DNA from: Pictodentalium vernedei
Taxonomy: Eukaryota > Mollusca > Scaphopoda > Dentaliida > Dentaliidae
NCBI GenBank assembly: GCA_031216915.1
Contig: CM062296.1
Location: forward strand, 65,812,148 to 65,876,147
Length of the DNA: 64,000 nt
Direction: 5' to 3'
Every line of letters starts with the position of its first letter. Within the stretch, counting starts at the first letter, position 1. The notes under the pieces are model-generated. The model was not told the DNA's origin and did not search any database. It saw nothing but the letters and a program-made list of their open reading frames with translations. Positions 53,995 to 63,967 of the stretch are shown in pieces. A program made the position numbers and the translations under genes.

Positions 53995-54560
53995 TTGCCG
54001 GGAGAGTGTCAACACCATCTGGACAATCATAAAACAACCACGATGACTAATTTGGACCCTCCAATCAATCTACAGAAAGCTTTGTCAGCTCTGGGAGTCT
54101 CTTGCCTCCTCAAATGGACTCTCCAGACGAGAGACAAGAGCATCCACCTGACGCTGGAGTTTGACGCAGAGGAGAACACCACCACAGCTCCTTCGGGGTG
54201 AGGTAGCACCTTTTGTGAGAGGAACCCCTCTCAAACTGGTCCCCACCCGAAGAAGCCTGGACCTGGCCCTGAAAAAGAAGAGCAAGAAGGAGAGCCCAGT
54301 AAACCGGTGTAAAAGGAATGGAAATCCGTAGGAACGTTGGTCCCTCTGGACTATTATTCCGCGGAATTATAGCCCTAGGTCTAACATTTCTAGGAATAGT
54401 AGTCCGGCGGACTACTATTCCTAGAAATGTTAGACCTAGGACTATAATTCCGCGGAATAATAGTCCAGAGGGACTAATTTTCCTACGGACTTCCATTCCT
54501 GTCACACCGGCGCCGTGATGCCTGGCGGCTGGAACTGTCACCTCGATCATCAGGTCAGGA
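53995..54560 (+). pseudogene. Unidentified coding remnant split by a palindrome
   Basis: The + frame to 54201 includes LQKALSALGVSCLLKWTLQT and IHLTLEFDAEENTTTAPSG, with higher GC and codon-like composition than its surroundings. A stop follows, but a neighbouring frame continues as APFVRGTPLKLVPTRRSLDL with a basic KKKSKKE stretch up to 54302. The 199-bp palindrome at 54308 then intervenes. Beyond it CGCCGTGATGCCTGGCGG resumes. It looks like a frameshifted piece of a mobile-element or retrogene protein; I do not recognise the family. Confidence 0.4.
54308..54506. repeat. Near-perfect 199-bp palindrome, copy 1
   Basis: Flanked by CCGG on both sides (54304-54307 and 54507-54510). Arms run from TGTAAAAGGAATGGAAATCC, through GACTATTATTCCGCGGAATT, to the centre AGTAGTCCGGCGGACTACT. 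Arms are about 99 bp with few mismatches. The second copy (57611-57809) has the same length and the same CCGG flanks but is in opposite orientation. A small foldback transposon inserting at CCGG is the simplest reading. Confidence 0.8.
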
Positions 54561-54647
54561 TCTGGACAGTGAAATATTGTTGATATCCGTGGGATTACAT
54601 ATAATGTTGACAAAAAAAACAAAAAAAACACCCAGATTACTCTAACC

Positions 54648-54770
54648 AATGAGAACGAGCTCGTTCCAATGAGGGGTTACATGATATTGTTTAGTAGAAT
54701 TTTTTTTGAGAAAATTTGATAAACTAATTTTTGAAATAATACATTTTGACATCGTATGCGTTGGGTAAAG
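54648..54770. mobile_element. Right half of a family A1 element
   Basis: Starts at the core GAGAACGAGCTCGTTCCAAT, continues GAGGGGTTACATGATATTG and ends CGTATGCGTTGGGTAAAGG. The left half is absent. Confidence 0.6.
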
Positions 54771-54968
54771 GTAAAGGTTTTTCGAACCGCATCATCGAGA
54801 CATGCTAATTCGTTCTGACTGTGATGATTCAAGTCTAGATTGTGGTACATGTGTTCATATATCTGAACAGTTTTCGAGATACAGGTATTCCGCGCTATTT
54901 TTTTTTAATACTGATACCGGAATTCAGTTTTGAATATCGTGCAGCCCTAGCTTGGACAAGAGCCTCCC

Positions 54969-55005
54969 CCCAACCCCTCCCCCCCCCCCCCCCACACACA
55001 CACTC
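54969..55005. repeat. Poly-C / CA tract
   Basis: C-run of about 16 followed by ACACACACAC. Confidence 0.75.
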
Positions 55006-55216
55006 ACCCAAAGAACAAGTGTAATTTGTGTAAATGTAACATCAGCTGGTGAGACAAAATAATAACATAGAATCAAAAGAACAACTAAGTATCCCGGAAG
55101 AGTGATAAAAACGCTAAATGTATCCCTAACACCCCACAATGATGCAAAATAACATTTTTAATTTTATTCGTGGAATTAACGAACACAAGAAAAATAACAA
55201 TTAGTAGTAAGTAGTA

Positions 55217-56470
55217 GTAGTAAATTATTTTATTATAGTGTCACGTTTCTATAAATCTTTACAGAAAAAATACATTAAATTGATACAGATGAGTAAAGTA
55301 GCATGAAACCCAGCCGTGAAGGCTTATGAGACACTTGAAAAACGATATAAGTTTCTGTGTATAATATGTACATAATTTTTCAAATCATTCGCACACACAA
55401 AACCACCCAACCCCTCCCCGCACACATTCCCCACCCAACACCACGACCATTCGTAAGCGCAACTATGCATCTTAACTGGTGGAGTGCTGGAAGCCACAAA
55501 ATGGACTTCACTAAAAAGTACTGGTAATGGCCCTATCTATTATTCTCCACTGAAGATAGTTTCCTTTTGGACCTGGTATAATTTAGATATTGTGCACAAC
55601 AAATTGTTCTGTTACACTTGATTGGATAGTGCCTTCAGGCACTATCCATTCAAGTGCAACAGAACAATTTATGATGAACAAAATTTTGTAGTCACGAAAG
55701 TTTAGCACTCTACCAGTTAACAAATAATACATGAAATTGATTCAAATGTGTAAAATAGCATGCAGCACAGAGTCTTAGGAGACATATGAAAAACAATATA
55801 AATTTCTATGTATAGTATGTACATAGAAGCATGCGCATACGTTTTCAATCATTCGCACACACAAACAACACCAACCTCCTCCACGCCCCTCCCCAGCCAC
55901 CACCACCACCATTCGTACGCACAACTATACATCTTAACAAATAATACATTAAATTGACACAACTATATAAAATAGCATGAAACCCAGCAGTGAAGGCTAA
56001 TAAGACTCTTGAAAAACGATATGAATTTCTATGTATAATATGCACATAAGAACATGTACAGTTAAAACTAGAAGTCCTGTCATGAAATGCGCACAAATAG
56101 CACGTTGATATGCGCGTTAATGTACGCGTTAAGGCCCAAGTAAAGCTATCAAATTATGTACATATGGCCTGTGCACAAGCAATGTTTCAGCCAACGGACC
56201 TCCGGGTAACCCGGAGGTCCATTGGCAGAAACATTGCATATGTTTGCTATGAGTAACCAAGAGAACCCGCCGTGCTTTGGATGCCATTCGATATGGCAAT
56301 TGCGCGCAATTCCAACGCGCAGTTAAGCCTAGATAAGCGCACTATTCGTGACAGGACTTCTAGTTTTAACTGTACTCGCTTTTTAATTCATTGCACACAC
56401 ACAGAACACCCAATCCCTCCTCTCACACTCACCCACCACCACCGACATTTAGTTGATATGATTGTTTCAA
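55217..56470. repeat. Local array of three diverged repeat units
   Basis: Each unit has an AT-rich half (AATACATTAAATTGA, TAGCATGAAACCCAGC, TTTCTATGTATAATATG) and a C-rich half (ATTCGCACACACAAA, CACCACCACC, CGCAACTATGCATCTTAAC or variants). AT halves: 55240-55380, 55717-55823, 55937-56056. C halves: 55385-55480, 55848-55940, 56380-56455. Unit 3 is split by the 314-bp MITE; between units 1 and 2 lies a hairpin at 55598-55668 (TTGTTCTGTTACACTTGATT and inverse). Confidence 0.65.
56059..56372. mobile_element. TA-type MITE, family I, 314 bp, copy 2
   Basis: CAGTTAAAACTAGAAGTCCT and inverse at the ends; TA at 56057-56058 and 56373-56374. Interior GCAATTGCGCGCAATTCCAA and the CAAGCAATGTTTCAGCCAAC hairpin match copy 1 at 41819 almost base for base. 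Unit 2 of the surrounding array preserves the uninterrupted sequence. Confidence 0.9.
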
Positions 56471-57049
56471 TTAAAAAATACAATTTAAAAGGCATTTCTT
56501 TCCTTTTCTTCTGTACCGTTGATTAATTTACTTTTAATCACCTCTGGCATAAATTTTGTCATGTTTATAATCCCTTATTGTAACGGTGTGTTTAACCATC
56601 GTAAAATGACGCTAGTGGCACTATTCGGAATAATTTATAGCTTCTCCAAGGAGTAATTTGTTATATATAATTTATAGAAAATACATCCAGATCGAACAGT
56701 TTCCAGCGGCAGGTTACAAATGTCAACAAACCTCATTTGTTTTATTACTTTCACCTTGTACGAATGAATGATAGGGAAAGATGTCAATACCATTATACGT
56801 GTCATTAACGGTATGACAATGTGATTGTTAATCATGACAATTTTCCCCTATTTCGCGCCACGAGAAATATTAATGATCGAAGAAAAATCATTTTGCTTAA
56901 TCTGTTGCACAAGCAATTTTGCTGAGTATGATATGCAACTGGCCAAGATTATTATCGTTTTTTTTTTAATTGCTAATACCACGATGCGTTCTTATACGTA
57001 TTTCAGATTCAACGTGTGGTGTGGCTAGAACATTTAAGTTATCATGAAC
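56471..57049. other. No gene seen
   Basis: AT-rich; no exon or repeat recognised. Confidence 0.4.
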
Positions 57050-57853
57050 CAGGCATGTCAGCGGGTACCAGTACCAATACCTGCAACGCCGGTTCCCTCA
57101 TGCACAAACCGGAACACCGGTACTGAAGCTTTTGTCCCGCCAGTACCGATACAACAATATTTTATGGGGAAATTCCCATCCGAACGAGAGTAAACAGGCT
57201 AATAATCGTGTATGGACCACTCGCGTGACATACTTTTAACTTATTTGTGAATTAGCATATCAAAACACTCTACAGGTGTATGTTCTGTCTGCACCACGAC
57301 CTCGATAAGACCAACCATTTTGACTTTTCAAACGTCGTATCGAAGACAACGAAAGAGCCGTCACCAGCTATTTCAAAGAAATTATTCTTTGGTGATATCA
57401 AAGTAATCGTAAAGCACGATCTTCGCGCTTTATGTTTACTTTGATGTCGCCGCAAAACAATTGGCACGATGCCATGTTTGTCTTGCGATCTTGGGGACTG
57501 GAGCGGTTTGAAAGCGTATTTCTTCCATCTGATTGGGATATGCCATCCAATTGTTCATTTGTCTCGGTACCGGTGTCAGTTTCGGCGGGACAGGTTCTGT
57601 CTCGTCCCGGTGTGACAGGAATGGAAGTCCGTAGGAAAATTAGTCCCTCTGGACTATTATTCCGCGGAATTATAGTCCTAGGTCTAACATTTCTAGGAAT
57701 AGTAGTCCGCCGGACTACTATTCCTAGTAATGTTAGACCTAGGACTATAATTCCGCGGAATAATAGTCCAGAGGGACTAACGTTCCTACGGACTTCCATT
57801 CCTTTTACACCGGTACCGGCTTTGTTAGTACCGGCGGTACTTTGACATGCCTG
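57050..57853. mobile_element. hAT-like element K, copy 2, carrying a palindrome
   Basis: Ends CAGGCATGTCA and GGCGGTACTTTGACATGCCTG-type inverse; flanks TCATGAAC and CCTTGAAC agree at 6 of 8. Inverted in orientation relative to 24126-24716: GTGTATGTTCTGTCTGCACC, AAAGCACGATCTTCGCGCTTT hairpin, CAATTGTTCATTTG. Without the nested 199-bp palindrome plus CCGG it is about 600 bp, close to copy 1 (591 bp). Confidence 0.7.
57611..57809. repeat. Near-perfect 199-bp palindrome, copy 2
   Basis: CCGG at 57607-57610 and 57810-57813. Arms run from TGTGACAGGAATGGAAGTCC to the centre TAGTCCGCCGGACTA, then back to CCATTCCTTTTACA. Same length as copy 1 at 54308; the end that reads TGTAAAAGG in copy 1 is on the opposite side here. 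Confidence 0.8.
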
Positions 57854-58361
57854 CCTTGAACCGAATCGCGGTTCCTGGAATTTGCACGTGATCAATTTGC
57901 TTCATCACCTCGTGGATTTCGAACTATCATGATGCAATTCATATGTTTATTCCCTTCCCAAAATATAACTATTTTATGCCCCGATAGGATATCGAGTTGG
58001 CTTATTTACAAGGCACCACTGTGACTTACAGAAATTCAAAAACAAAGAAACTACACAGCATAGCTTCTGATACAAAATAGTTCCCGTAAACTGTCAATAT
58101 AGTGCCTAAAATACAACTCATCCTCGAGTTGAGGAAACCGTCTATTTATAGAACGTACACAGAAATTCCAAAATGTAAATATAGACCTGGAAAATCGAAT
58201 GTAGTGCGTAATATCAATGCGCGATATTTGAATGCCACATGGTCAACTGGTATTGATAGGATAAATCACATGATCAAATGTATTTACGGGAGAATAGCAT
58301 CACTTGAGAATCCACTGGCAATACATTGTTCATTGAAGAAAATTTCAGTTGTGGTGCGAAC
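57854..58361. other. No gene recognised
   Basis: A 104-codon + frame (58102-58416) ends within the hairpin at 58362 and has no motif. Confidence 0.4.
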
Positions 58362-58438
58362 ATTTCCCAATGTCTGTATTTTGTTGCGTGACAGTGTGTT
58401 CAACGTAATGCGCTAAAATACAGACATTGGGAAATGTT
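58362..58438. repeat. Short foldback
   Basis: ACATTTCCCAATGTCTGTAT and its inverse are separated by about 38 bases containing ACAGTGTGTTCAACG. Confidence 0.65.
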
Positions 58439-58622
58439 ACTGATACTGTTACTGATTCCGGATTACGCGTAAGAACATCATGTACGAACGCGCCTTCTTG
58501 GACGTTACACGTATGAGTGACGTCATGACGCGAATGGAAGGCTTCGATACGAAACAGTGTGAGGCAGGAAAGGCGACCGAAAATGATATTTTAATTAAAT
58601 AAATCAGCTTCCTTCTTAACTG

Positions 58623-58798
58623 AAGTTTAATCATGGTATAAATTCAGAACACAACCCGGGTAGAGTACGAAGGATATGAATCAACGATCATTGGCGCTCG
58701 TGAAATACAGAAGTTTAATCATGGTATAAATTCTGAACACAACCCGGGTAGAGTACGAAGGATATGAATCAACGATCATTGGCGCTCGTGAAATACAG
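58623..58798. repeat. 88-bp tandem duplication, one mismatch
   Basis: Units 58623-58710 and 58711-58798 both read AAGTTTAATCATGGTATAAA to GGCGCTCGTGAAATACAG and differ at one base (ATTCAG vs ATTCTG). Very recent, or an assembly artefact. Confidence 0.9.
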
Positions 58799-59454
58799 GA
58801 AAAAAAACACAACTCAGGCCGTTGATTCCAGAAACAAGCTCCCCGCCCCACCACCATACCCCACCCCTTGTTTCCCCCTCGTTGTGTTTTGTCTTAATAT
58901 TATGATCAACGGAAAACGAAAACTTTTATTTTTCTTCATATTACAACTTTGGGAAGGAAGGATGGAGAGTCCCCAGGCCTCAGCCCAAATTGTTAAAGCA
59001 TAGAACAGAAATGTAGACTCTGAAGCAAAGTCGCGGTCAATGATGCAAATCAAATTGACTAGGAGTATTTTGAAGAACAATTGAAATCAAATCTTGAAAA
59101 TACATAGAGATTATTACCATTATGTGGATGTACAAAATATGTATCGGAGTCGAGCTCCGGGTTCTAAAGGCAGATCACGACGAGTCTGTATCAGGGGGTC
59201 GGATACACGACAGCTGTGGAGTTAATACAGACAAAATACATGATTGTATGATAAAACCAGGGAAGACAGTGTCCAGAAAAGTTCAGACTCCTTAGTGTCC
59301 ACCCGTCTCATCTCTATATAACTGGATTGTTGGAGCGTTGATTGGCCATGTGTCGAAATGTTTCTCATCCACTGCCATTTTAGGGAGGACGAGGTGGCTA
59401 TAAAAAGACAGTGTTCAGCAACAAACTTTGTATAGGAAGTTATAAGTTTTCCAA
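58799..59454. other. No gene recognised; weak TATA-like motif at 59399
   Basis: TATAAAAAG at 59399-59407 lies 60 bp before repeat H. No start codon plus donor or exon follows, so I do not call a promoter. Confidence 0.35.
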
Positions 59455-59913
59455 TGACTAGCGAAACCCCAAAGCCCACATCGTGAAATAATCATGGCAA
59501 CTTCAATGAACAAACTTTAACGATAACAAATTTAGAAAATAATCCTCTCCTGTACCCCATGACGTCACCGAAAAATAAAAAAAAAAATCATTAACTGTCC
59601 TAAAGGTTGAGGTTACTCCATCTCAGTTCAAATCATGAACAAGTTCATGATTTGAACTGAGAAGGGGTAACCTCGAATGTTTGATACGTGGGTTGTGAGT
59701 ATACATTCGTAGAATGATATCTGGCCTCGAAAAATACGATTTTATAACAAGCAGTAGGAACTTTAAATCTCCTCTTGCTGTTATCACCTTTTTTTAAATA
59801 TTTCCCTTGGTGACGTCAGACGGTTATATATGCCACTGGAGCCGTAAACATAGAAAAAACTAAGCGAGCTGTCATCTCGACAGAGTTCGATGATTTTAGT
59901 CTTATTGGAACAT
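59455..59913. repeat. Dispersed repeat H, copy 2
   Basis: Collinear with 9755-10215, with palindrome GTTACTCCATCTCAGTTCAA / TTGAACTGAGAAGGGGTAAC around ATGAACAAGTTCAT. Confidence 0.65.
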
Positions 59914-60060
59914 AAATTAAATATTTACAACATATTTTACCTGCTATTACAAAAAGACAAGTACCGAGATAGGAAAGTAGATGACGTGCCAATAGTTTTC
60001 GTGCTTGGTAAACACCATTATGTCACTAAAGTGAAAGTGGTCATGTTGTGATTACAAACA
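59914..60060. repeat. Dispersed repeat N1, copy 4, partial
   Basis: TTTACAACATATTTTACCTG, AGTACCGAGATAGGAAAGTA and GTAAACACCATTATGTCACT match the left part of copies 1-3. Confidence 0.5.
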
Positions 60061-60069
60061 ACGTCTCTT

Positions 60070-61012
60070 ATAATATTAGAACGTTTCTTTTCATGTTCAA
60101 TCGGTCGATAGTACCTGAGTTTGAGGGATTTCTGAAATAATTATTATTTCAAAAATCACACAAACTCAGGTACTATCGACCGACAGAACATCAAAAGAAA
60201 CGTTCTAATTAGTTTATTATGCCGAACAAAAACATAGCCTTCATCGTTAAGCATTAACTGCAACATGCCATCAACCTTGTAACAATGTAGTCGAATCCAG
60301 AAACATGCTTTCAGTGACGTTATTTCGAAAGAATGACGTCTCTTTACGAGTTTCCAGATCACCAAATTCGAAAATGATTTGTTACAAGTGCCATCGCTTT
60401 GGAAGTTTCAAAATCACAAAATGCCAGTGTTTACAACTGCATTATGCTGTTCATGTTATAATTCATTATTAATGCTTGTGTGAGAAGTCGTATAATGGAA
60501 TTTAAATTCATGTTTATTGGACGACGACAGCTGTTAGAATTAAGCGGAGTGAAACAATTTATTTTTAACTTGAGGCGGAGACTCAGTAAGTTCGAGGTGT
60601 AATACTAAACATGTGAAAATATAATTGAAGTCATATTCATGGTTCTCTAAAGTGGTGAACAACATGTGAGTTTTTAATATTTCTGATTCTTTTGAATTCA
60701 TTGTTTGCAGTTAAAACTGAAAACACACCCACCGAAGAAGACATATGTGTTGGTAAGTTTGTGTCTATCGGTGTCGAAAAAAATGAACAGACACGGCGCC
60801 AGCGTTTGGTGTTAAGAAATTCCAATCAGAGCGTGCGTAATCGACAGTGATCAATGGAAGTGGAGGTTACATGTTCGTTGTTCTCAAGTCGCCGGGGAAG
60901 AAAGCTCCAATAGTACATGTGTTTTGTCCCAGAACTCCAGTACTGTGACTTTTAGAACGTTCAAATTAACCAATAACGGCTGATGTCACAGACGTGAGGC
61001 ATAATAATAGTA
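60070..61012 (+). repeat. Large dispersed repeat P, copy 2
   Basis: Inverted relative to 38860-39845. Starts with the palindrome GTACCTGAGTTTGAGGGATT / AAATCACACAAACTCAGGTAC flanked by TTAGAACGTTTCTTTTC and inverse, then continues collinearly to CAGACGTGAGGCATAATAAT. No coding sequence recognised. Confidence 0.7.
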
Positions 61013-61585
61013 TATATTACCACCTTGATTGACTTGTCGTTATCTTACGGTGACAGGTAGTGTGGCGAAGTTTCTTACTGACGTTGAAATATTCCAGTTC
61101 ATTAGCGATCACTGATTCAGTCTGACGACGATAGGAACAGAAAGTATAGAGTAACAGACGAGATCTTGTGTAGGATTGAAACAAGTTTGCCTGTCTGGGA
61201 CCAGTATACATTTAAACATATAAACATATGAATAAAGATATAACAGTCTTTCTAAGGCCTTTTGTGAGTATGACCGTGAGTGTTTGGGGTTGTTTTGGTT
61301 TTGTTCCCATCACCCTGTCATATGTTCCCCCTGAAGGTGGTCCATATGGCCAAGGCTCAGTATCCACCCTCCCTTACAGGCTGATGGATGACTCCCAGCT
61401 TTCATAAACACATGTTGGTGAATTTTTTTAAAGCCGTTATGGACAATCTGCTGGGGCTGCTCACAAACCAGCGCCGGTTTGGGTTTCTTTTTCTTTTTTC
61501 TAAAACAACCACAAAATTGTGAGTTCGGATTACCATAAACATGTCCACGTTTCTAAGTAAACACACAGCAGAATTCTTGTATACT
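61013..61585. other. No gene seen
   Basis: No exon, repeat or RNA gene recognised. Confidence 0.4.
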
Positions 61586-62412
61586 GCTCCAGGCTTGGCA
61601 ATTTCAGGAGAGCGATTTTTTAGCTCTCTTTACTGCCCTCCTGAAAGAATTAAGGATAGCGAAAAATTGCCCTCCTAAATATTTTGGCCTGGGATGATTG
61701 AGATTACATGTATTATGCTCACATTAATTTTTTGTTGTAAAGCAAAATTGTAATTTAACTTCGAAGCCACATAACATCACGTAATTTCATTTTGAAAGTG
61801 GTTTAGTGGTAAAAGGTAATGGCTGCAACCATATCCAAACACAGTGGCAATCAACTGAAGCAAAATGGGTCACAGCAATATTTTTTTTTTCTGTCAGTTT
61901 CAAGTTCAACAACTGACATCACAGTTTGAGGGGTAATTATTCAAGGAATATAATATTGACACTATAATATACTACCATTACTACTATCCTGTCACTTGAA
62001 GCACTTGCACCAGGATGTGACTGTAGATTCAAGCAGACCTGTTGTCCAAGAAAGTCATACGCCTACCACTACCACCTTCACCCCCCCAAGTCCAAGAAAG
62101 TCATACGCCTACCACTACCACCTTGGTTGAAGGTGGTAGTGGTAGGCGTATGACTTTCTTGGTCAACAGGTCTGGGTACACACACAGGTCTTGTCAAGTG
62201 TGTGTTCGGTTGTTGATTGAGACATCTACATGTCTAAGAGATTTCGCTTTACATTAGTAAAGTTAATAAAAAAACTGATGTAGTCTGTTGCTTTCAGTTT
62301 CAATGAGTTCGTTCAACTGGATACTTAAAATGCTGTGCAAACCTAATTGCTCTCCTAAGCTGATTGAGGAGAGCGATTTTTTGCCCTCCTGCATTTTTCA
62401 GAATGCCAGGCC
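61586..62412. repeat. Inverted module AGGAGAGCGATTTTTT at both ends of an 0.8-kb segment
   Basis: CAGGCTTGGCAATTTCAGGA with AGCGATTTTTTAGCTCTC on the left. GAGGAGAGCGATTTTTTGCC with CAGAATGCCAGGCCTG on the right, i.e. CAGGCYTGGCA ends in inverted orientation. TACTGCTC and TGCTGCTC flank it (7 of 8 if the right end is set two bases short). Possibly a hAT-like element; the palindrome at 62034 lies inside. Confidence 0.45.
62034..62174. repeat. Palindrome with tandemly doubled left arm
   Basis: AAGAAAGTCATACGCCTACC occurs twice on the left (62049 and 62093) and once inverted on the right, so two alternative hairpins are possible. Outer CAGACCTGTTG / CAACAGGTCTG pair as well. Confidence 0.75.
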
Positions 62413-62417
62413 TGCTG

Positions 62418-63967
62418 CTCAAAGTTTGCTAAGCACCAAGTATATCCAACTACCCGTTTTACGTTTTAGTTGAAATATAGTAATGAAAAGTGTATATATT
62501 TTTTATTTAGTTATATCTTTAAATGATTTAAGTACAGAAATTACGATTTTATTTGAGTTTGACATTATTTTGTAGCTTTTGAATACGATAACCATGGAAA
62601 ATGGAAATTATTGTCAAAAGAGGAAATTATTCAAATTTGCCAAAAAGTTGATGGAGCGAACTGGTATGGGTTCAATATCGAGTATGAGACCCATTATTGT
62701 TAATTACAGCTTGACAACGCCTTCTCATGCTCCCAGTCAGGTTTCTGATGGTCCTTTGTGGGATGTTGTTCCATTCTCGGACCAGAATGGCACCAAGCTC
62801 CTGAACACATCTTGGTTGGACTGGACGGGCTGAAATTGCAAGCTGCAACTCATTTCAGACATGTTCGATTGGATTGAGTCATTTGATCTTACTGGCCAGT
62901 CCATACACTCAACCCCCTCCCTCTGTCGGTACTCCCCGACAGCATTGGCAGCATCCATCAGAATGAATCTTTCACCCACTGCTTGCATACAATCTGACGT
63001 GGACATCCAGGATCTCATCAATATACTGCTGTGCAGTCAATGTGCCACGTTCAAGGACACAGAGCTCTGTAGGTCCATCCCTGATGATGCCGCACAAGAC
63101 CATGATTGACCCTCCACCATAGCGGTCATGCTCAGCAATGTTTACTGCATGGAATCTCCCTACTGGTCTTCTCCATACCCTAGAATGCCTATCTATGTGG
63201 TCCAGACAGTACCTTGACTCATCTGTAAAAATGACAGGTAGCCAATCTTCTCTATTCCATTCATCACGGTCCATTGCTCATTTATATCGTGCCTGGCGGT
63301 GGTTCCGGGACAGTGGAACGCAAATACATGGTCTTCTTGGTCGGAGACCACCTTTGTGCAACCTTGCCCGGATAGTCTGCGTCGAAATATTTACCCCGGT
63401 TGCATTCTGGAGGTCACTGCGAAGCTGGGTTGCTGTGGTATAGCAGTTCCTACGGGCCCGAATGATCAAAAACCAGTCTTAAGTTGCAGATGTTGCCCTG
63501 CCTCTGCCACCACCATGACGTCTTACTGGTGTGCCATACTGCTGAACTCTTGCCCAGGATCTGTTGACCACCGTATTGTGCACACCAAGGGCTTCACCAA
63601 CCTGACGACGGGTAGCCCCTTGCTCCACCATCCCTGCAGCCCGCCACATTTCTGCTTCAGACAAATATCTTCTTACATTTGCATTTGCCATATTTAATCA
63701 TTAAATCACAAAGGTTTGTGTTGAAATGAAGGTTGAATGGCCTACATATGTCATGTACATGAAGACATTACACGAACACATCATGAAAATCAAGGGGTAC
63801 ATGTTTTCCATGACTGGCACGGAAAGTCTACCTGTCAAGAGAGCTATTTAAATAGTGGAGGCCATCTCAATACATTCCTCAATCATATCCACCAAACATA
63901 TCGCAAATATGTCACAAGCAAATTTCACAATGATGTGTCAAATATTTGGTGCTTAGCAAACTTTGAG
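62418..63967 (-). mobile_element. Tc1-like transposon, complete ends, 1550 bp
   Basis: Inverted ends CTCAAAGTTTGCTAAGCACC (62418) and GGTGCTTAGCAAACTTTGAG (ending 63967). TA follows at 63968-63969; TG precedes at 62416-62417 (one change from TA). Length and the single minus-strand transposase gene are typical of Tc1 elements. Confidence 0.85.
62672..63691 (-). pseudogene. Tc1-like transposase, inactivated
   Basis: ATG at 63691. An N-terminal helix-turn-helix region has EMWRAAGMVEQGATRRQVGE and GRGRATSAT, then an in-frame TAA near 63477. The frame continues with ARLHKGGLRPRRP to a TGA near 63276 where a tryptophan codon is expected. The catalytic core has VIFTDESRYC with the first Asp. A frameshift near 62975 and a small deletion remove the block around the second Asp. 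Another frameshift near 62890 displaces the LNPIEH block with the Glu. The C-terminus EWNNIPQRTIRNLTGSMRRR is in a third frame, ending at 62672. About 340 codons in all, the usual length. No functional protein can be made. Confidence 0.85.

Noticed and set aside
54110-54649. 179-codon open frame on the minus strand
   Set aside because: It reads straight through the 199-bp palindrome, and the same peptide appears inverted in other frames here and at 57398-57895.
57432-57845. 137-codon open frame on the + strand
   Set aside because: Made of hAT-like element K plus the palindrome; no transposase motif.
59399-59454. TATAAAAAG promoter
   Set aside because: No initiator, start codon or donor within range and it abuts dispersed repeat H.
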